From the NCBI GenBank assembly GCA_964023205.1, contig OZ026840.1, positions 15,108,454-15,172,453 of the forward strand: a stretch of 64,000 bases of DNA. The letters run 5' to 3'. The DNA comes from Lutraria lutraria (lineage: Eukaryota; Mollusca; Bivalvia; Venerida; Mactridae). Below, piece after piece: positions 49,601-58,885 of this stretch. Below the pieces are notes generated by a model. That model ran no database searches and was not told where the DNA came from. It saw nothing but the letters and a program-made list of their open reading frames with translations. Position 1 is the first letter of the stretch, and each line of letters opens with the position of its first letter. Position numbers and translations under genes: made by a program.

Positions 49601-52600
49601 TCACTGTATCCCAATACTTTTTGCAATAAAGGTCGACTGTATTTGCAATATATTGCAATACGAGTTATGCCATATAGTTGCACCCCTAGTTAATGGTCAC
49701 TTTGGAATAAAGACCATTCTTCAGGGTAAATGTTCATATGTCATTATCACGTTTTCGTAATACTTAAGTTATTAACACAAAAACAAACAAAATGTAGATC
49801 TTATTCATTTTCTCTTAATTTTGGGGGCATTTTCCTTTGCTAAAAAAATGTATTTCTGTCTTACACATGAATATTTTTCCCTGGAATTCTGCTGATTTTT
49901 TTTTTACCTGCGTCTTATACACAGGTGCAACCTCTTCACAAGTGATTAAGGTATTTTTATTGATAAAACAGACCTGATCAAATTCTTAATACAGTCCTAA
50001 CAGTGTTTGACTGTATTTATTCTAAATTTTCTTTTTATTTCTTGTTCCCAATCATAAGTCCTTATTATTGGTGGAATTTGTTTACAGGTTTGACTGTGTA
50101 AAACCATTACCAGAGATCAGAGTGTTGGCTTAACTTTTGTTTCATTTATTTTTCAGTGAAGAAGAAGGAAGATAATTTACATCTGTTACAAACACATTTG
50201 TGTACATTATTGCGCAATAATGCTAAACATCCAAAGGTCATCCTGGATCTTATAGACTTGGTAAGTGATATCAATTAATTAGTGATCATTATCTCCCTTT
50301 GAAAGATATCATTCCAGAGATTTTTTGCTCATTTTAGGAAAGGTGCCAGTAAATTGTAAATCAAATTGTTTTGGGACAAAATTGGGATTGATTTAATGCT
50401 ACATACAACAGTTTTGTATGCTCCTTTGTCATATTACATAATATATAATATACATAAAAATGTACCATAGACTTGAAAACCAGTCATTTTACAGTGTTAA
50501 AGAGAACTTTTTCTCACTTCATCAGGGTCATGAAGATGTACCATAGAAATGTGAGTTCATATCCCATCTGGGACCTGAAAAGTTGCATGCCAGGGAGCTG
50601 TCCAGCTGGTTACAGAATGCCAGTTTTTATACCCAGGTGTATGCCTAGGCGATCTTACTCCCTGTTAAAGTCGCCGAATAACACTGGTTATTGCTGCAAC
50701 ATTAAAAACCTAAGAGAAAAAATTTATATTGATACACATAATTATTATATTTCTCTTTCAGCTTGATAGTTCACTGAAGAGATTGCACACAGAAGATAAT
50801 AACAGACAGACGACTTTACTGAGTGATGACATCATGAGCGGAGCAGGTGCTCTTGATCTTCTGAAGTTGCTAGGATTCCATTTTCAAGCAAAGGGGACAT
50901 CACTCCAGAATCCCTACATTGTATATCCTCACTGGAATAGAGATGAATTGTTAATACCAACTTACGACTCCCTCAGATCTCTAGTTGGTATGTTAGTTTG
51001 TATAAAAGACATTGACCTGATTTTTAATTGACTGTTCTAACTTCTTACTAGTCATTTAACGAGAGAATTCTTGAACATCTTAACTCAGAGATCTATAAAA
51101 ATAGCTATAAATAGTTCTTATAATTAATTTTCTTGACACAGCACAATCTTCAACATTTTATACATAAAATACTTACATAATTTTTTTGTGGTGGTTTTGG
51201 GGAAGTCAGGTCAGTTTTCGTACAGAGAATATATATTTTGTCCAGCATTTGAATGTATTGAAATACCATTTCAATGGCAGTTCTTACGCAATCTAGTTTC
51301 ACATAAGGTCCGATTTTCCATGTATGGCCACCATATTAAAATTTAGGTGATTAAATGTATTGGCAAACCAAATTATTGACTGTTAGCTACTCATGTGGGA
51401 CTAATTTTCTTGGTATTAAATTTTCAGAGATTTCGGGTAACAAGGAGTTGGTACAGAGTCTGTGCGGTGTATTGCCAATATCACAGGACAACATTTCACT
51501 GGTGATAGACTTGGTAAGTGAGGCATTCACTTTATCTGGTACACACCCTTTAAAATCCCACAAACTTTCAATGTCCTAAAAATGTTAGATCGTATCTAGA
51601 TGTAAGTAAACCATTGTTATAATGAACTTATATATAATTAAAACCCTGATTATTCGGATTCTAGGGTTCAAAAATATAATTCGGATAATCCATAATCACA
51701 GTTAGATCTCTATAATTAACTATTTGGACCGAAGGAAAATGGTCTTAAATTTGAGTCAGTCTCTTCATCAACGTGAAATTAAGTGGAAATATGGAAAACC
51801 AGTCAAAATAAAGAGGAAATTTTGAACACCAGTCCGAATAAGGTGGAAATGTTGGTAACCAGTCCAAATAAAGAGGAAATGCTGGTAACCAGTCCAAATA
51901 AAGAGGAAATGCTGGTAACCAGTCCAATTAAAGAGGAAATTCTGGTAACCAGTCCAATTAAAGAGAAAATGCTGGTTACCAGTCCAATTAAAGAGGAAAT
52001 ATTGAAAACCAGTCAAGTTGATTGTTTTAGATAAATGTGTAATGAACATGTATTCTGACAGTATGTACATGTATGTATAATTGTAGTTGAGTGTTACCAA
52101 ACATGCGCCAGAAATCCAGCTTAAGGTGTCCGACCTCTCTGTACGACCATTGTGGATTAACATTAAACTTAAAAAGGTCCTCTTAGCAACAGGTTTCCAT
52201 CAGATTGGAATGCTGCTTAATTTCAACAGAACTCCAGATAACAGGTAGGATTAAAAGATCACAATCACTTTCAAACTCCATGAAGCAGTTTTTTTTTAAA
52301 AACTACAAAAAAGCTTGTTTAAATCTTATGATGTGTTCATGAAACCTTTGCAGTTGAAATACAGTAAAACCCCGATTATTTGAATGTCATTGGGCCCTCA
52401 AAAATCATTCGGATAATCCATGGTTTCGGATAATCCATTTCAGTATGATGTACTGGTTGGAAACAATAAATTCCGTACTGTCCATATATTGCAAGGGAGT
52501 TAACTCTCGAATGCAAACATGACGTTACTTGAGCGATAATAAGAATAAAATAATATGTATAACAAACACTTATTATTTATCTTTGTTTTATGAATGTATA

Positions 52601-55600
52601 TGAGTTAACAAATGAAACAATATTTTTTGTTAAATAAATACCCACGCATTTATGGATTATGCAGAACACAATCCAACACAATTTCATGTCATTCTCACTT
52701 CACTTACTACCGATCGACTAGGCATTGCTATTGTCACATTCTAAAACAATTAAAGAATCGAAGACGTAATGTTTTTATGTTTGGAACATGTTTTCACTAA
52801 ATCATCTTATTCTAGTTAGCTTTGTTTAATTGTGTTCGAATCAGTTTTTTAATTTTGAATGACGCTTATATGCAAATAATTTCATACAGATCACCAGGTA
52901 CGTACGCGTATTTACTTATCATACCCGAGATCATTGTGAAATATTTGTCGCAATTATTATAAAGTCGTAACAAACAATATGGTCAACTTAACGATAATGA
53001 AACTGTTGACACGCTTCGTGTATGAATTGATGTTATACATTGTTTGTCACACGGCATTTGATTCTCAATCGGCCATTGTTATCAATTGATGATTTCGAAT
53101 AATAAGGGTGAAAATATGCGCATTCATAACTTTAGGGACCAAATAATGTATTACACCAGGTATTCATAAAATCCGATTCGTATAACCGGGGTTCGTTGTA
53201 GTTGAGATGTATAGAGACATAATTGGGACTGTAGATTTTATTCGGATAATCGGTGTTCGGATAATTGAGGTTTTTATTCTATATGAAAACTTTGCTTAAA
53301 GTAAAATTTAAACTTAGCTGTTTACAATTATCATAATTGTAAGATATCAACAAATGTAAGCCATTACTGAGTTATTAACTCTAAGGGTTCCATGCCTTGC
53401 CTTTTTGTTCTCTTGATTCTAAATTATGTTGTTATTATGCTGGCATATTTTTTTATTTTTCAGACAACTTATGATGGGTCTGTTTCAGCTATTATTGTCT
53501 GTCAGTCAATCAAAAAGTCAAGTATTACTATATAGACTTGATGTTAACTTACTGGGAAATTCCTCCGATAGCAAGGTATTTATGAATACAGTCAATGCTG
53601 AATTATACGCCACTTGTTAATAACAGTCACATGTCAATGGAAAGCAATTTATCGCATTCGTATGTCACCGTTTCTATTTGCATGGGTCCAAACAGCAAAT
53701 GCATACACATAACAATATAGTTTCATTGATAAATCAGATAAAAAATATCAAAAAGTTTGTATACCAAAGTAAATTAAATAAAGGTTGAGTTGATTCTAAA
53801 TTAATTTTCTGTGTTATCGGCCTCATCCGAATGAAGGCGACTGTGAATAATGGCCATTCTTTACTTTATTGATTATTTAGAACAAAATGACCTCCGAATA
53901 AGGGCCTTCCCCAAGGGTGGCTTTTGTTCACAGGTTTGACTATGCTATGAAAAATCTTGTTCCTGATTTCTAAATCTGCCCTTAATGCTGCTCTCCTGAG
54001 CTCAATGTAGACAAAGTACAATATTTATATGACCTAATGCTTCCCTGCAGGCCTCAATGTTATTAAAGTTCAATATTTGTTACTGTATATATTTCAGTCA
54101 ATATCTGACTATCCAGAGTTGGTACGGTTACCATCACTGGCTCCCCTCATACTGCCCAGGAACCAGCTACGTATGAGTACACCATGGCTTAGTAAATCTG
54201 AGACACAGGTCGAGATGGAGGAAAAACTGAAGCTTGCAAGAAAGTAAGAATACATGATTTAAACATGTTTGTGAAGACCAACTCTTGGAGAGTAGAGTCA
54301 TGGCCCCAGGTTATAAAACTTAAACAGTCTCAGAGTTCAAAATCTTAATTCCATTCTCAAAGTATTATGGTTGAAAAGATAGAGCAGATTAATGTTTAAA
54401 TACATGTCCAGATAAATTTTGCTCTCATACTTATGTGCAAGTTATGTCATAATTAACTTAAGAATATCAAAGGACACAAGATATGAGTTCAGAGACTGAT
54501 AGTGAGTTTTATAGCCTCGGGCCTGGTCTTCATTTGAGACAGTCTTTATTTACAGCTTAATTTGGAGCTGGAAATACTTTTATGGGAAAAGAAACTACAT
54601 GGGCATGGTTTCATAGACATACATATATCTTAGCTAAGAAAATATATTTTTCAACTTTATAATGTTACTATCGATTTTTTTTATCGAAAAGTATATTAGT
54701 TCATTTCTATTACAATAAATTTACTACATATGATTTTGATGAATATTGATTACAATACATCTGTATAACATCATTATTATCATTTTTTATTCATTTCACT
54801 TTTTACAATCATTTTTGTACATTTCTGTTTTTATCATATTTCAGTCGTGAGGATCTTGATGAAAATTTCAGAGATTATTTGGAGAGAGCTAAAACGTGGC
54901 ATCAAATGACTGTTGCTGCACAGGTGTGTATAGTTAAACTTTATGATTATTATAAATTCAAATATAGTGAAGAATAAGATATAGTGAAGTAGTTATTATC
55001 ACCAAACACACCATTGCTTATTTGGATATGGTGAAACAAAGATACAGTTGAACCTCGTTTTATTAAATGCCCTTAATATATCAAAATAAAGATGAAGTCC
55101 TGAATTTAACCCTTCTTTACATACTGTGTTTCTTTTGAGTTTTACGTCCCTTTTCAACAGTCCGAGTCATATAAGGCGTACAGTTCACCTAACCATCGTT
55201 CCTGGTAAGAACCAGTACTAGACTCCTATCCTCTGTAAGCAACTGCCTACTTTCTCTCATACAGAGACATGGTCGGTAGCTGGGCTTGAACCCACTACCC
55301 TCTTCTATCAGTGAGAAGTTAGTGATTTGAAGTTGGCAACCTTAACCACTCGGCCACAGAGTTGGGTCTCAGTGACCAAGGAGACCTCCTGAAGCCTTTG
55401 CGTAATTTATTCTTAATTAGGATTGACTTTTATATGATTTCTGTTTATTTCTTGTATCGTCTCAGTCTGCAAATCTTGCTTTAGAGGTAAGTAAACTGTC
55501 AATCATTGCACTTAGGTGGGCTAGTGACACCCAAATCTGTGTTTCCTACATGGCACTGGAACTTCTCTTATCATTTAGCATAATTTGTTTGAATTAGAAA

Positions 55601-58600
55601 CATAATCTTTTTAAACAAAATTACTATAAGGTTTTATGTGAAATCATTCATTTTATTTTTTGCACTGGCGTAATGCTTGAAATTTGATTGACTATGTACG
55701 GGCTTTTCAAACATTGAGTAAGTGATCCTTATTAAATTTTGTGTAATGCATCAGTCAGACCTGTGGTTTCGAGTATCGAGTCACATGTGAAGCCTAATGT
55801 GTACATCAGGCAGTCTTTGGCATGCATTCTACCAAATTAACCTCGGGGATATTCATGTAGGTCAACTGTGTATTAAGGTCATATTCTTCTCTTCCTGTTT
55901 TATCCTTTGTTCACAAGCTTAACCGATGCTTTTTAGCTCACATGTCACAAAGTGACAAAGTGAGCTATTAGGATCACTCTCCGTCCGGCGTCCGGCGTCG
56001 TGCGTCGTCAAACTTTTTGTTGTGACCACACTAGGGGCCACATTTTTGGCTCAATTTTAGCAAAACTGGGTCAGAACGTTAATATCAACAAAATCTCGGA
56101 CGAGTTCGATATTGGGCCATTTGGGGTCAAAAACTAGGTCACCAGGGCCAAATAAGGGAAAACCTTGTGAACACTTTAGAAATCACTGTTTTGAATTTAT
56201 CTTCATGAAACTTTGTCAGAATGTTTATTTTAATAATATGTAGGTCAAGTTTGAAAATGGGTAATTTCTGTAGTAAAATTAGGTCACTAGGGCAAATTGC
56301 TGGAAAACCTTGTGAACACTCTAGAAGTCACTGTTTTGATTGGATGATCATGAAACCTTGTCAGAATGTTTGTCTTCATAATATCTTGGACGAGTTCGAA
56401 CATGGGTCATCTTGGGTCAAAAACTAGGTCGCTAGGTCAAATCTTATGAAAAACCATGTTAACACTGTAGATTTCACAGTTATTATTGGATCTTCGCCAA
56501 ACTTTGTCAAATCGTTTGTTTTAATGATATAACGGTCAAGTATAAATATGGGTCATCTGGGGTCAATAACTAGGTCACCAGGTCAAATCTTAGGAAAACT
56601 TTGTTAACACTGTAGATGTCACAGTTTTAATTGGATCTTCACCAAACCTTGTCAAAATGTTTGCCTCAATGATATGTGGGTCAAGGATGGACATGGGTCA
56701 GCCGGGTTCAAAAACTGGGTCACAAGGTCAAATCTTAGGTAAAAATCTTGTAAAAGCTCTAAATGTCATGGTTATGATTGGATCTTGGCCAAACCTTGTC
56801 AGATTGTTTGTCTTAATGATATTAAGGACAAGTTCAAATATGGGTCACCTTGGATCAATAACCAGGTCACAAGGTCAAATCTTAGGAAAACCTTATTAAC
56901 ACTATAGATGTCAAATTTTGATCGTATCTTCACCAAACCTAGTCAGACTGTTTGTCTTAATGATATGTAAGACAAATTCGAACATAGGTCGTCTGGGGTC
57001 AAAAACTAGGTCACCGGTTCAAAACAATGTTTAAATGAGTGAACAGTGATTGTCATGTGAGCGATATAGGGCCATCTTGGCCCTCTTGTTTATCAACCTC
57101 TTAAGATTTTGTTAACATTTAAATGAGGAAATTTCAGAATTTATAGACTATGAGGAGTAAAATATCACTTACCGTACCCGATTATTTTTTTTACCTTATA
57201 TTCATATATTCAGAATTCCTATTTTGAAGCATATTTCCTCAGCTTTTATTCCTCATGATGGTATTTCTTATTAGCTCACCTGAGCAAAGCTCGAGATGAG
57301 CTGTCAGTATGCTATTTTGTCTGTCCGTCCACACTTTTCAAATGACTTCTCCTCATAAATGACTGTGCCAAATTTGAAGAAACTCCACAAGAATGATCCT
57401 TTGGTTACAAGTTGCTAAAAAATTGTTATTCCATGCAGAACTCTGATTTCCATGGCAACCAAAAGGAAACACATTGCTAAATTTATGTTCCTGGGTTCTT
57501 ATTTAGCCCGGCCCCAGGGGTCGCATGTTTTAAATAGATTTATAAAGGAACATGTAAAAAAAATCTTGTTTTAAAGCACAAGGTTCGCAACTAAGGTATT
57601 AAATCTGGCATAGAGCAACATCTAACAAATTTGCTAAAATAATGTCCCTGAGGTCTATTTTCCAAAATTCTTTACTTACTGCAGCACAAATTTAAATAAA
57701 ATTTGTGATATTGCCATAGATTATTTTGCAGGTGAGCATCCCAGGGCCACTTGACCATCTTGTTTTATTTTGTGCATCATTTTAATGCTTAACCAAAGTT
57801 CAGTTTTTGGACTAAGTTTTCATTTTTATTTCTGAATTTTCTCTTTTTATCAGTTTGATATTATTTTGCTTGTGTTTTGGGACTTGGTAATCACATTGCA
57901 CTGTGAAGTAAGCTCTATGAACATGGGAAATGGTCCATTATTCTAGCTTTCATCGCTTATAATTCTTAGTTTCTTTTACATTTTTGTGAATTGATGTATT
58001 TCATTATTTCTGCCAATATACTTTAAAGGGATTGGTTTAAGTTTGACATGAAATCTTTATAATGAAATACAGATAGTCACTTTATTTACCAGACACAACA
58101 TTAATTACGTCATCTTGGGTTATTTATACTGAACAGAGTCAGCTTTTCTGTCCATCCAACCGTCTGTCTGTCTGTGTGTCAAGTCAAATTTATCTTTACT
58201 AAGTAGTAATAAGACATAATAATTATGTAGATCGAGGGTTCAACGCAACAGTGTTGTAACTCATATTGAAATAAGAACAAGTTACGACAGTGTTGCGCTG
58301 AGCCCACGAGATGAGCAAATTGGCAGGAAGTTTAAGCAAATATTAGTAGATTTGTGGCCTTTTGATTTATGTACATTTTAAATTGTGCAACTTGGATATT
58401 AACATGGCATTTGGGAACAAAAAAACAAAACAGTCTTGATACATAGGCAGACTGGTTATCAAGTTTAAAAAGAGGTAATTTTGAAAACCAGTCTGACAGT
58501 TAAGTGTTTATTGAGGTGGTCTTAAAATTTAAGTGGTTGCATAGTGAGGTTTTATTTTTTTGTGAGGATTGTCAGGCTTTGGATAATAGTCAGCCAATAG

Positions 58601-58885
58601 CTACCTTTATGATTTATTTTGAAATTATTTACTTGACAGGCAAATGAATCTTTGAGCAAATATGGCCGACCAAAGTCTACACCAAGCAAGGTCAAGGTGT
58701 TGCCAGGAGCAACTGCATCGACCAGCCGGGTACCAGTGGACCAGGAAGTTGTACTATTGAACCCAGAGGTGGATCAGAGAAGAGATTATGCTCACTATGT
58801 CTACCAAGAGAGGATTCAGAATATAGATGCCCGACACAAGAATGAAATGTTGAAACTTTATCTACCTTATGTTAATAGTTGTTAA
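37178..58885 (+). CDS. TTC28-like: TTC28-like TPR-CHAT protein (20 coding exons, 1610 residues)
   Basis: Coding exons: 37178-37282, 39298-39507, 40446-40623, 41170-42547, 42954-43074, 43642-44365, 45230-45455, 46130-46299, 46774-46995, 48367-48514, 48838-49010, 50157-50260, 50762-50987, 51428-51513, 52087-52244, 53464-53575, 54098-54243, 54845-54923, 55466-55486, 58640-58885. All junctions are GT-AG, phases agree, and the total is 4833 nt. The exon carrying the start begins at 37137; an in-frame TAG precedes the ATG. Residues 37-140 hold three TPRs and about 190-610 hold nine more. Residues ~620-1180 form a CHAT (caspase-like) domain interrupted by a low-complexity insert, and 1220-1610 a helical C-terminal region. 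This order matches vertebrate TTC28, from recall, but the TPR array is shorter. TPRs mediate protein binding. The CHAT His and Cys positions read Tyr1040 and Gly1089, so protease activity is unlikely. Vertebrate TTC28 is linked to centrosome and midbody; function here is inferred. Confidence 0.88.
37477..38343. mobile_element. hAT-like element, CAGGGCTTGAAAA termini
   Basis: The left end CAGGGCTTGAAAAATTTTC is the inverse complement of the right end GAATTTTCAAGCCCTG. It is 867 bp long, with sub-terminal repeats of ACTCGCCC. CATAC borders both ends, a shorter match than the 8 bp expected of hAT. It sits in intron 1 of the TPR-CHAT gene and has no transposase frame. Confidence 0.75.
38388..38563. 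mobile_element. CAGTCAAACCTGT MITE, copy 2
   Basis: Left end CAGTCAAACTTGTGAACAAAGG, right end CACAGGTTTGACTG; TA precedes. Interior blocks include GGTGGTCTTTATTTGGAGG and ATGTTCTAAATGAT. Length 176 bp. Confidence 0.85.
38734..38993. mobile_element. CAGTACAACCTCTC MITE, copy 4, with internal duplication
   Basis: Left end CAGTACAACCTCTCCAGAGC, right end GTTGCTCTACAGAGGTTGTACTG. An internal segment of about 82 bp (AACCTCTGTAGAGCAACAAC through GTTTACTATAAATTT) is duplicated in tandem. The right end shares its TA with the next element. Confidence 0.85.
38996..39173. mobile_element. CAGTCAAACCTGT MITE, copy 3, abutting the previous MITE
   Basis: Left end CAGTCAAATCAGTGAAC, right end CACAGGTTTGACTG followed by TA. 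Only the dinucleotide TA (38994-38995) separates it from the element at 38734-38993. Confidence 0.85.
39753..39918. mobile_element. Small inverted-repeat element with ACTAGCCCGA repeats
   Basis: Ends CAGTCTTCGAACTAAT and AGCGTGAAGACTG are inverse complements near the tips. The interior repeats CACTAGCCCGA three times, reminiscent of the ACTCGCCC repeats in the hAT-like element at 37477. It lies in intron 2. Confidence 0.6.
40932..41109. mobile_element. CAGTCAAACCTGT MITE, copy 4, upstream of the large TPR exon
   Basis: Left end CAGTCAAATCCGTGAAC, right end CACAGGTTTGACTG; TA on both sides. It ends 60 bp before the acceptor of exon 4. An open frame runs out of the MITE into the exon, but the acceptor at 41169 and phase match with exon 3 show that the true exon starts at 41170. 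Confidence 0.88.
41170..42547 (+). CDS. TTC28-like: TPR-CHAT gene exon 4 (large TPR exon)
   Basis: A single 1378-nt exon, entered at phase 1 after acceptor ACTTTCAG and left at phase 2 before GTAAGA. It encodes residues ~166-623 with about nine TPR-like helix pairs, for example KALVNIATLYLENHDTHQAI, SYHNTGMLNEILGNFKDAI, AYGCLGSVYAALKNWKLSI and LCKLGHVYRALKRHQYSLY. The repeats are of the longer (~40-residue) kind found in LGN/TTC28 proteins. The exon ends just before the CHAT domain (WDIWSVDRIARVVSQQN). Confidence 0.92.
42954..49010 (+). CDS. TTC28-like: TPR-CHAT gene exons 5-11 (CHAT domain)
   Basis: Seven exons encode the CHAT fold. Exon 5 (42954-43074) gives the first strands (TVLYYSLLSEYLLLWVLQPG). 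Exon 6 (43642-44365) starts with a charged insert, then LIIVPDKALHHCPFNVLHDF and TYLPNILLL, typical CHAT core, then a variable loop that continues into exon 7 (45230-45455). Exon 8 (46130-46299) has GLDATKDRFM and ends at IVHI. Exon 9 (46774-46995) supplies TTYGCW and LVVLNIGYNS, where active CHAT proteins carry HG and a Cys. Exon 10 (48367-48514) has GAQCVLTNLWQLPD and FYSNFYMAL. Exon 11 (48838-49010) has SPFYWSSFVLIG. The fold is preserved while the dyad is not. Confidence 0.85.
43092..43378. mobile_element. CAGTRCAACCTCTC MITE interrupted by the assembly gap
   Basis: Left end CAGTGCAACCTCTCTAAGCA and right end GAGAGGTTGTTGCTC...GGTTGCACTG belong to the CAGTACAACC family. The interior is replaced by 200 Ns (43141-43340), so its true length is unknown. 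Confidence 0.8.
43141..43340. other. Assembly gap (200 Ns)
   Basis: Exactly 200 unknown bases in intron 5 of the TPR-CHAT gene. Frames reported across it are meaningless. Because exons 5 and 6 agree in phase, no coding exon needs to be missing, though a phase-neutral exon cannot be excluded. Confidence 0.99.
44638..44814. mobile_element. CAGTCAAACCTGT MITE, copy 5
   Basis: The left end, AGTCAAACCTGTAAATAAAGG, has a mutated tip. The right end is CACAGGCTTGACTG followed by TA. It lies in intron 6 of the TPR-CHAT gene. Confidence 0.8.
44927..45168. mobile_element. TTAA-flanked MITE, copy 2 (inverted relative to 25914-26314)
   Basis: TTAA-AGCCCCATAAG at 44927 and TTAA at 45165-45168 bound a 242-bp segment whose interior (TTATCCCAAGATAACTATTACC, GACGAAACAAG) is the inverse complement of the copy at 26090-26310. 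It ends about 60 bp before the acceptor of exon 7. Confidence 0.6.
45760..46045 (+). repeat. Dispersed molluscan-type repeat, 5' fragment (copy 2)
   Basis: It opens with TTTAGCTCATGAGCACTTGTGCTC and CTTTGTGCGGCATCAAACTTTACC. It then carries the GGGCCACTTGGGGTAAAAAACTAGGTC block found in the full copy at 55935-57092. It is truncated after its first internal unit, shortly before exon 8. Confidence 0.65.
47051..47694. mobile_element. Inverted-repeat element, TACTGTATAYGTCTT termini
   Basis: The left end TACTGTATATGTCTTTATTTC is nearly the inverse complement of the right end ATATTAAGACGTATACAGTA. Sub-terminal palindromes use TTTGGCGGTT...AACCGCCAAAAT. It is 644 bp long and lies in intron 9 of the TPR-CHAT gene. 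A fragment is at about 28480-28510. Confidence 0.75.
47741..48150. repeat. Dispersed repeat plus degraded tRNA-like segment
   Basis: 47741-47990 starts TTTATACGCCCGTTTGAAGA and runs through a CCTCACCAAACTTGATGG block, a repeat class I associate with bivalves. 48064-48150, on the minus strand, has a tRNA-like A box (TTAGCTCAGTAGGTAGTGC) and is probably a SINE head. Confidence 0.5.
48519..48735 (+). mobile_element. tRNA-derived SINE, Ser/Leu-like head, copy 1
   Basis: The head GACGAGTGGTTAAGGTTGC and GGGCTCGAGTCCCGCTACC form A and B boxes with a long variable region. The body GTGAGAAAGAAGGTAGTTGC and ACTGGTTCTTCCCAGGAA matches copies at 63476-63690 (+) and 55131-55376 (-). It starts about four bases after the exon 10 donor (GT at 48515). 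Confidence 0.85.
49017..49225 (+). mobile_element. Second SINE family, directly behind the exon 11 donor
   Basis: The tRNA-like head GTGGCTGTGTGGTCAAAGTC, then GGGTTTGAATCTCTCC as a B box, then a body with CCACCATCAAAAACTGGCAG, and an A-rich tail near 49215-49230. It begins directly after the six-base donor GTAAGT (49011-49016). Its body differs from the copy at 48519. Confidence 0.65.
49254..49689. mobile_element. hAT-like element, TAGKGGTGCAACGATAT termini
   Basis: The left end TAGTGGTGCAACGATATACC and right end ATATAGTTGCACCCCTA are near inverse complements. Interior ATTGCGATAC / GCAATATATTGCAATACG sub-repeats. The target duplication is imperfect (GAATGG/TAATGG). It lies in intron 11, next to the SINE. 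Confidence 0.65.
50157..54923 (+). CDS. TTC28-like: TPR-CHAT gene exons 12-18 (C-terminal helical region)
   Basis: Seven exons (50157-50260, 50762-50987, 51428-51513, 52087-52244, 53464-53575, 54098-54243, 54845-54923) encode residues 1220-1522. The pattern is a repeated Leu-rich helix with short conserved stretches (LDLLKLLGFHFQAKGT, KKVLLATGFHQIGMLLNF, LFQLLLSVSQSKSQ). The two LLxxxGFH blocks suggest a duplicated unit. Vertebrate TTC28, as I recall, has similar GF-containing helical repeats behind its CHAT domain. No catalytic motif is visible. Confidence 0.82.
50560..50705 (+). mobile_element. SINE body fragment
   Basis: The block from GACCTGAAAAGTTGCATGCC to GTTATTGCTGCAACATTAAA resembles the 3' body of a tRNA-derived SINE (CTCCCTGTTAAAGTCGCCG). 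The head is degraded (CCCATCTGGGACC). It lies in intron 12, 60 bp before the next exon. Confidence 0.45.
51795..52012 (+). repeat. 30-bp minisatellite (GGTAACCAGTCCAAATAAAG units)
   Basis: About seven units of 30 bp, each with ACCAGTCC-A-ATAAAGAGGAAAT. The period keeps several frames open on both strands, but these are not genes. It is intronic (between exons 14 and 15), 75 bp before exon 15. A related single block (GAAAACCAGTCTGACAGTTA) is at 58480. Confidence 0.85.
52362..53277. mobile_element. Long pogo/Tigger-like non-autonomous element
   Basis: Left end CAGTAAAACCCCGATTATTTG, right end TTCGGATAATTGAGGTTTTTA, related to the 116-bp element at 16463. It is about 0.9 kb long, with no transposase frame. 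It fills the intron between exons 15 and 16. A terminal fragment is at 51640-51705. Confidence 0.7.
53868..53947. mobile_element. CAGTCAAACCTGT MITE fragment
   Basis: Only one half is clear: GATTATTTAGAACAAAATGACC, GGGTGGCTTTTGTTCACAGG and TTTGACTATG. The other half has decayed. Confidence 0.55.
54300..54526. mobile_element. GGCCCCGAGGTTATAA MITE, copy 2
   Basis: Left end GGCCCCAGGTTATAAAACTT, right end AGTTTTATAGCCTCGGGCC. The interior matches copy 1 at 6405-6653. It lies in the intron between exons 17 and 18. Confidence 0.75.
55131..55376 (-). mobile_element. tRNA-derived SINE, Ser/Leu-like head, copy 2 (minus)
   Basis: On the minus strand the head GGCCGAGTGGTTAAGGTTGC and the B box GGTTCAAGCCCAGCTACC are followed by the same body as 48519-48735 (AGAAAGTAGGCAGTTGCTTA, ACTGGTTCTTACCAGGAACG). 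Intronic. Confidence 0.85.
55466..55486 (+). CDS. TTC28-like: TPR-CHAT gene exon 19 (21-nt microexon)
   Basis: A 21-nt exon between acceptor CGTCTCAG and donor GTAAGTAA encodes SANLALE. It is phase 0 on both sides, so it can be included or skipped without frame damage. Support is the quality of both splice sites and the correct phase; without expression data it could be a decoy. Confidence 0.6.
55935..57092 (+). repeat. Full-length AGCTCACATG repeat with six ~145-bp internal units (copy 3)
   Basis: It starts AGCTCACATGTCACAAAGTG, then a CGTCCGGCGTC-type block, then units restarting at 56204, 56349, 56495, 56640, 56787 and 56931. It ends CATGTGAGCGATATAGGGCC...CTCTTGTT. The tips AGCTCACATG and CATGTGAGCG are short inverted repeats. 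It occupies the last intron and has no long reading frame. Its class is unknown to me. Confidence 0.85.
57272..57765 (+). repeat. Dispersed repeat with AGCTCACCTGAGC head
   Basis: It begins TTAGCTCACCTGAGCAAAGC and ends with CAGGTGAGCATCCCAGGGCC and ATCTTGTT. The layout, with inverted GCTCACC/GGTGAGC tips and a terminal CTTGTT, parallels the 55935-57092 family, but the interiors differ. Confidence 0.65.
58230..58310. repeat. ~80-bp palindromic repeat, copy 2
   Basis: The inverse complement of the copy at 34290-34375 (GAGGGTTCAACGCAACAGTG ... TGTTGCGCTGAGCCCACGAG). It is in the last intron of the TPR-CHAT gene. Confidence 0.7.
58640..58885 (+). CDS. TTC28-like: TPR-CHAT gene exon 20 (C-terminus and stop)
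   Basis: It is entered at phase 0 after acceptor CTTGACAG and encodes 81 residues ending LYLPYVNSC, then TAA. The start is basic and Ser/Thr/Pro-rich (KYGRPKSTPSKVKVLPGA); the end is a charged helix (YVYQERIQNIDARHKNEML). Poly(A) signals AATAAA follow at 58955 and 59062. Confidence 0.85.
   Translation, partial: ANESLSKYGRPKSTPSKVKVLPGATASTSRVPVDQEVVLLNPEVDQRRDYAHYVYQERIQNIDARHKNEMLKLYLPYVNSC

Noticed and set aside
51768..52163. 131-residue minus-strand frame with repeated WTGYQHFLF
   Set aside because: It comes from the 30-bp intronic minisatellite and overlaps a real exon on the plus strand.
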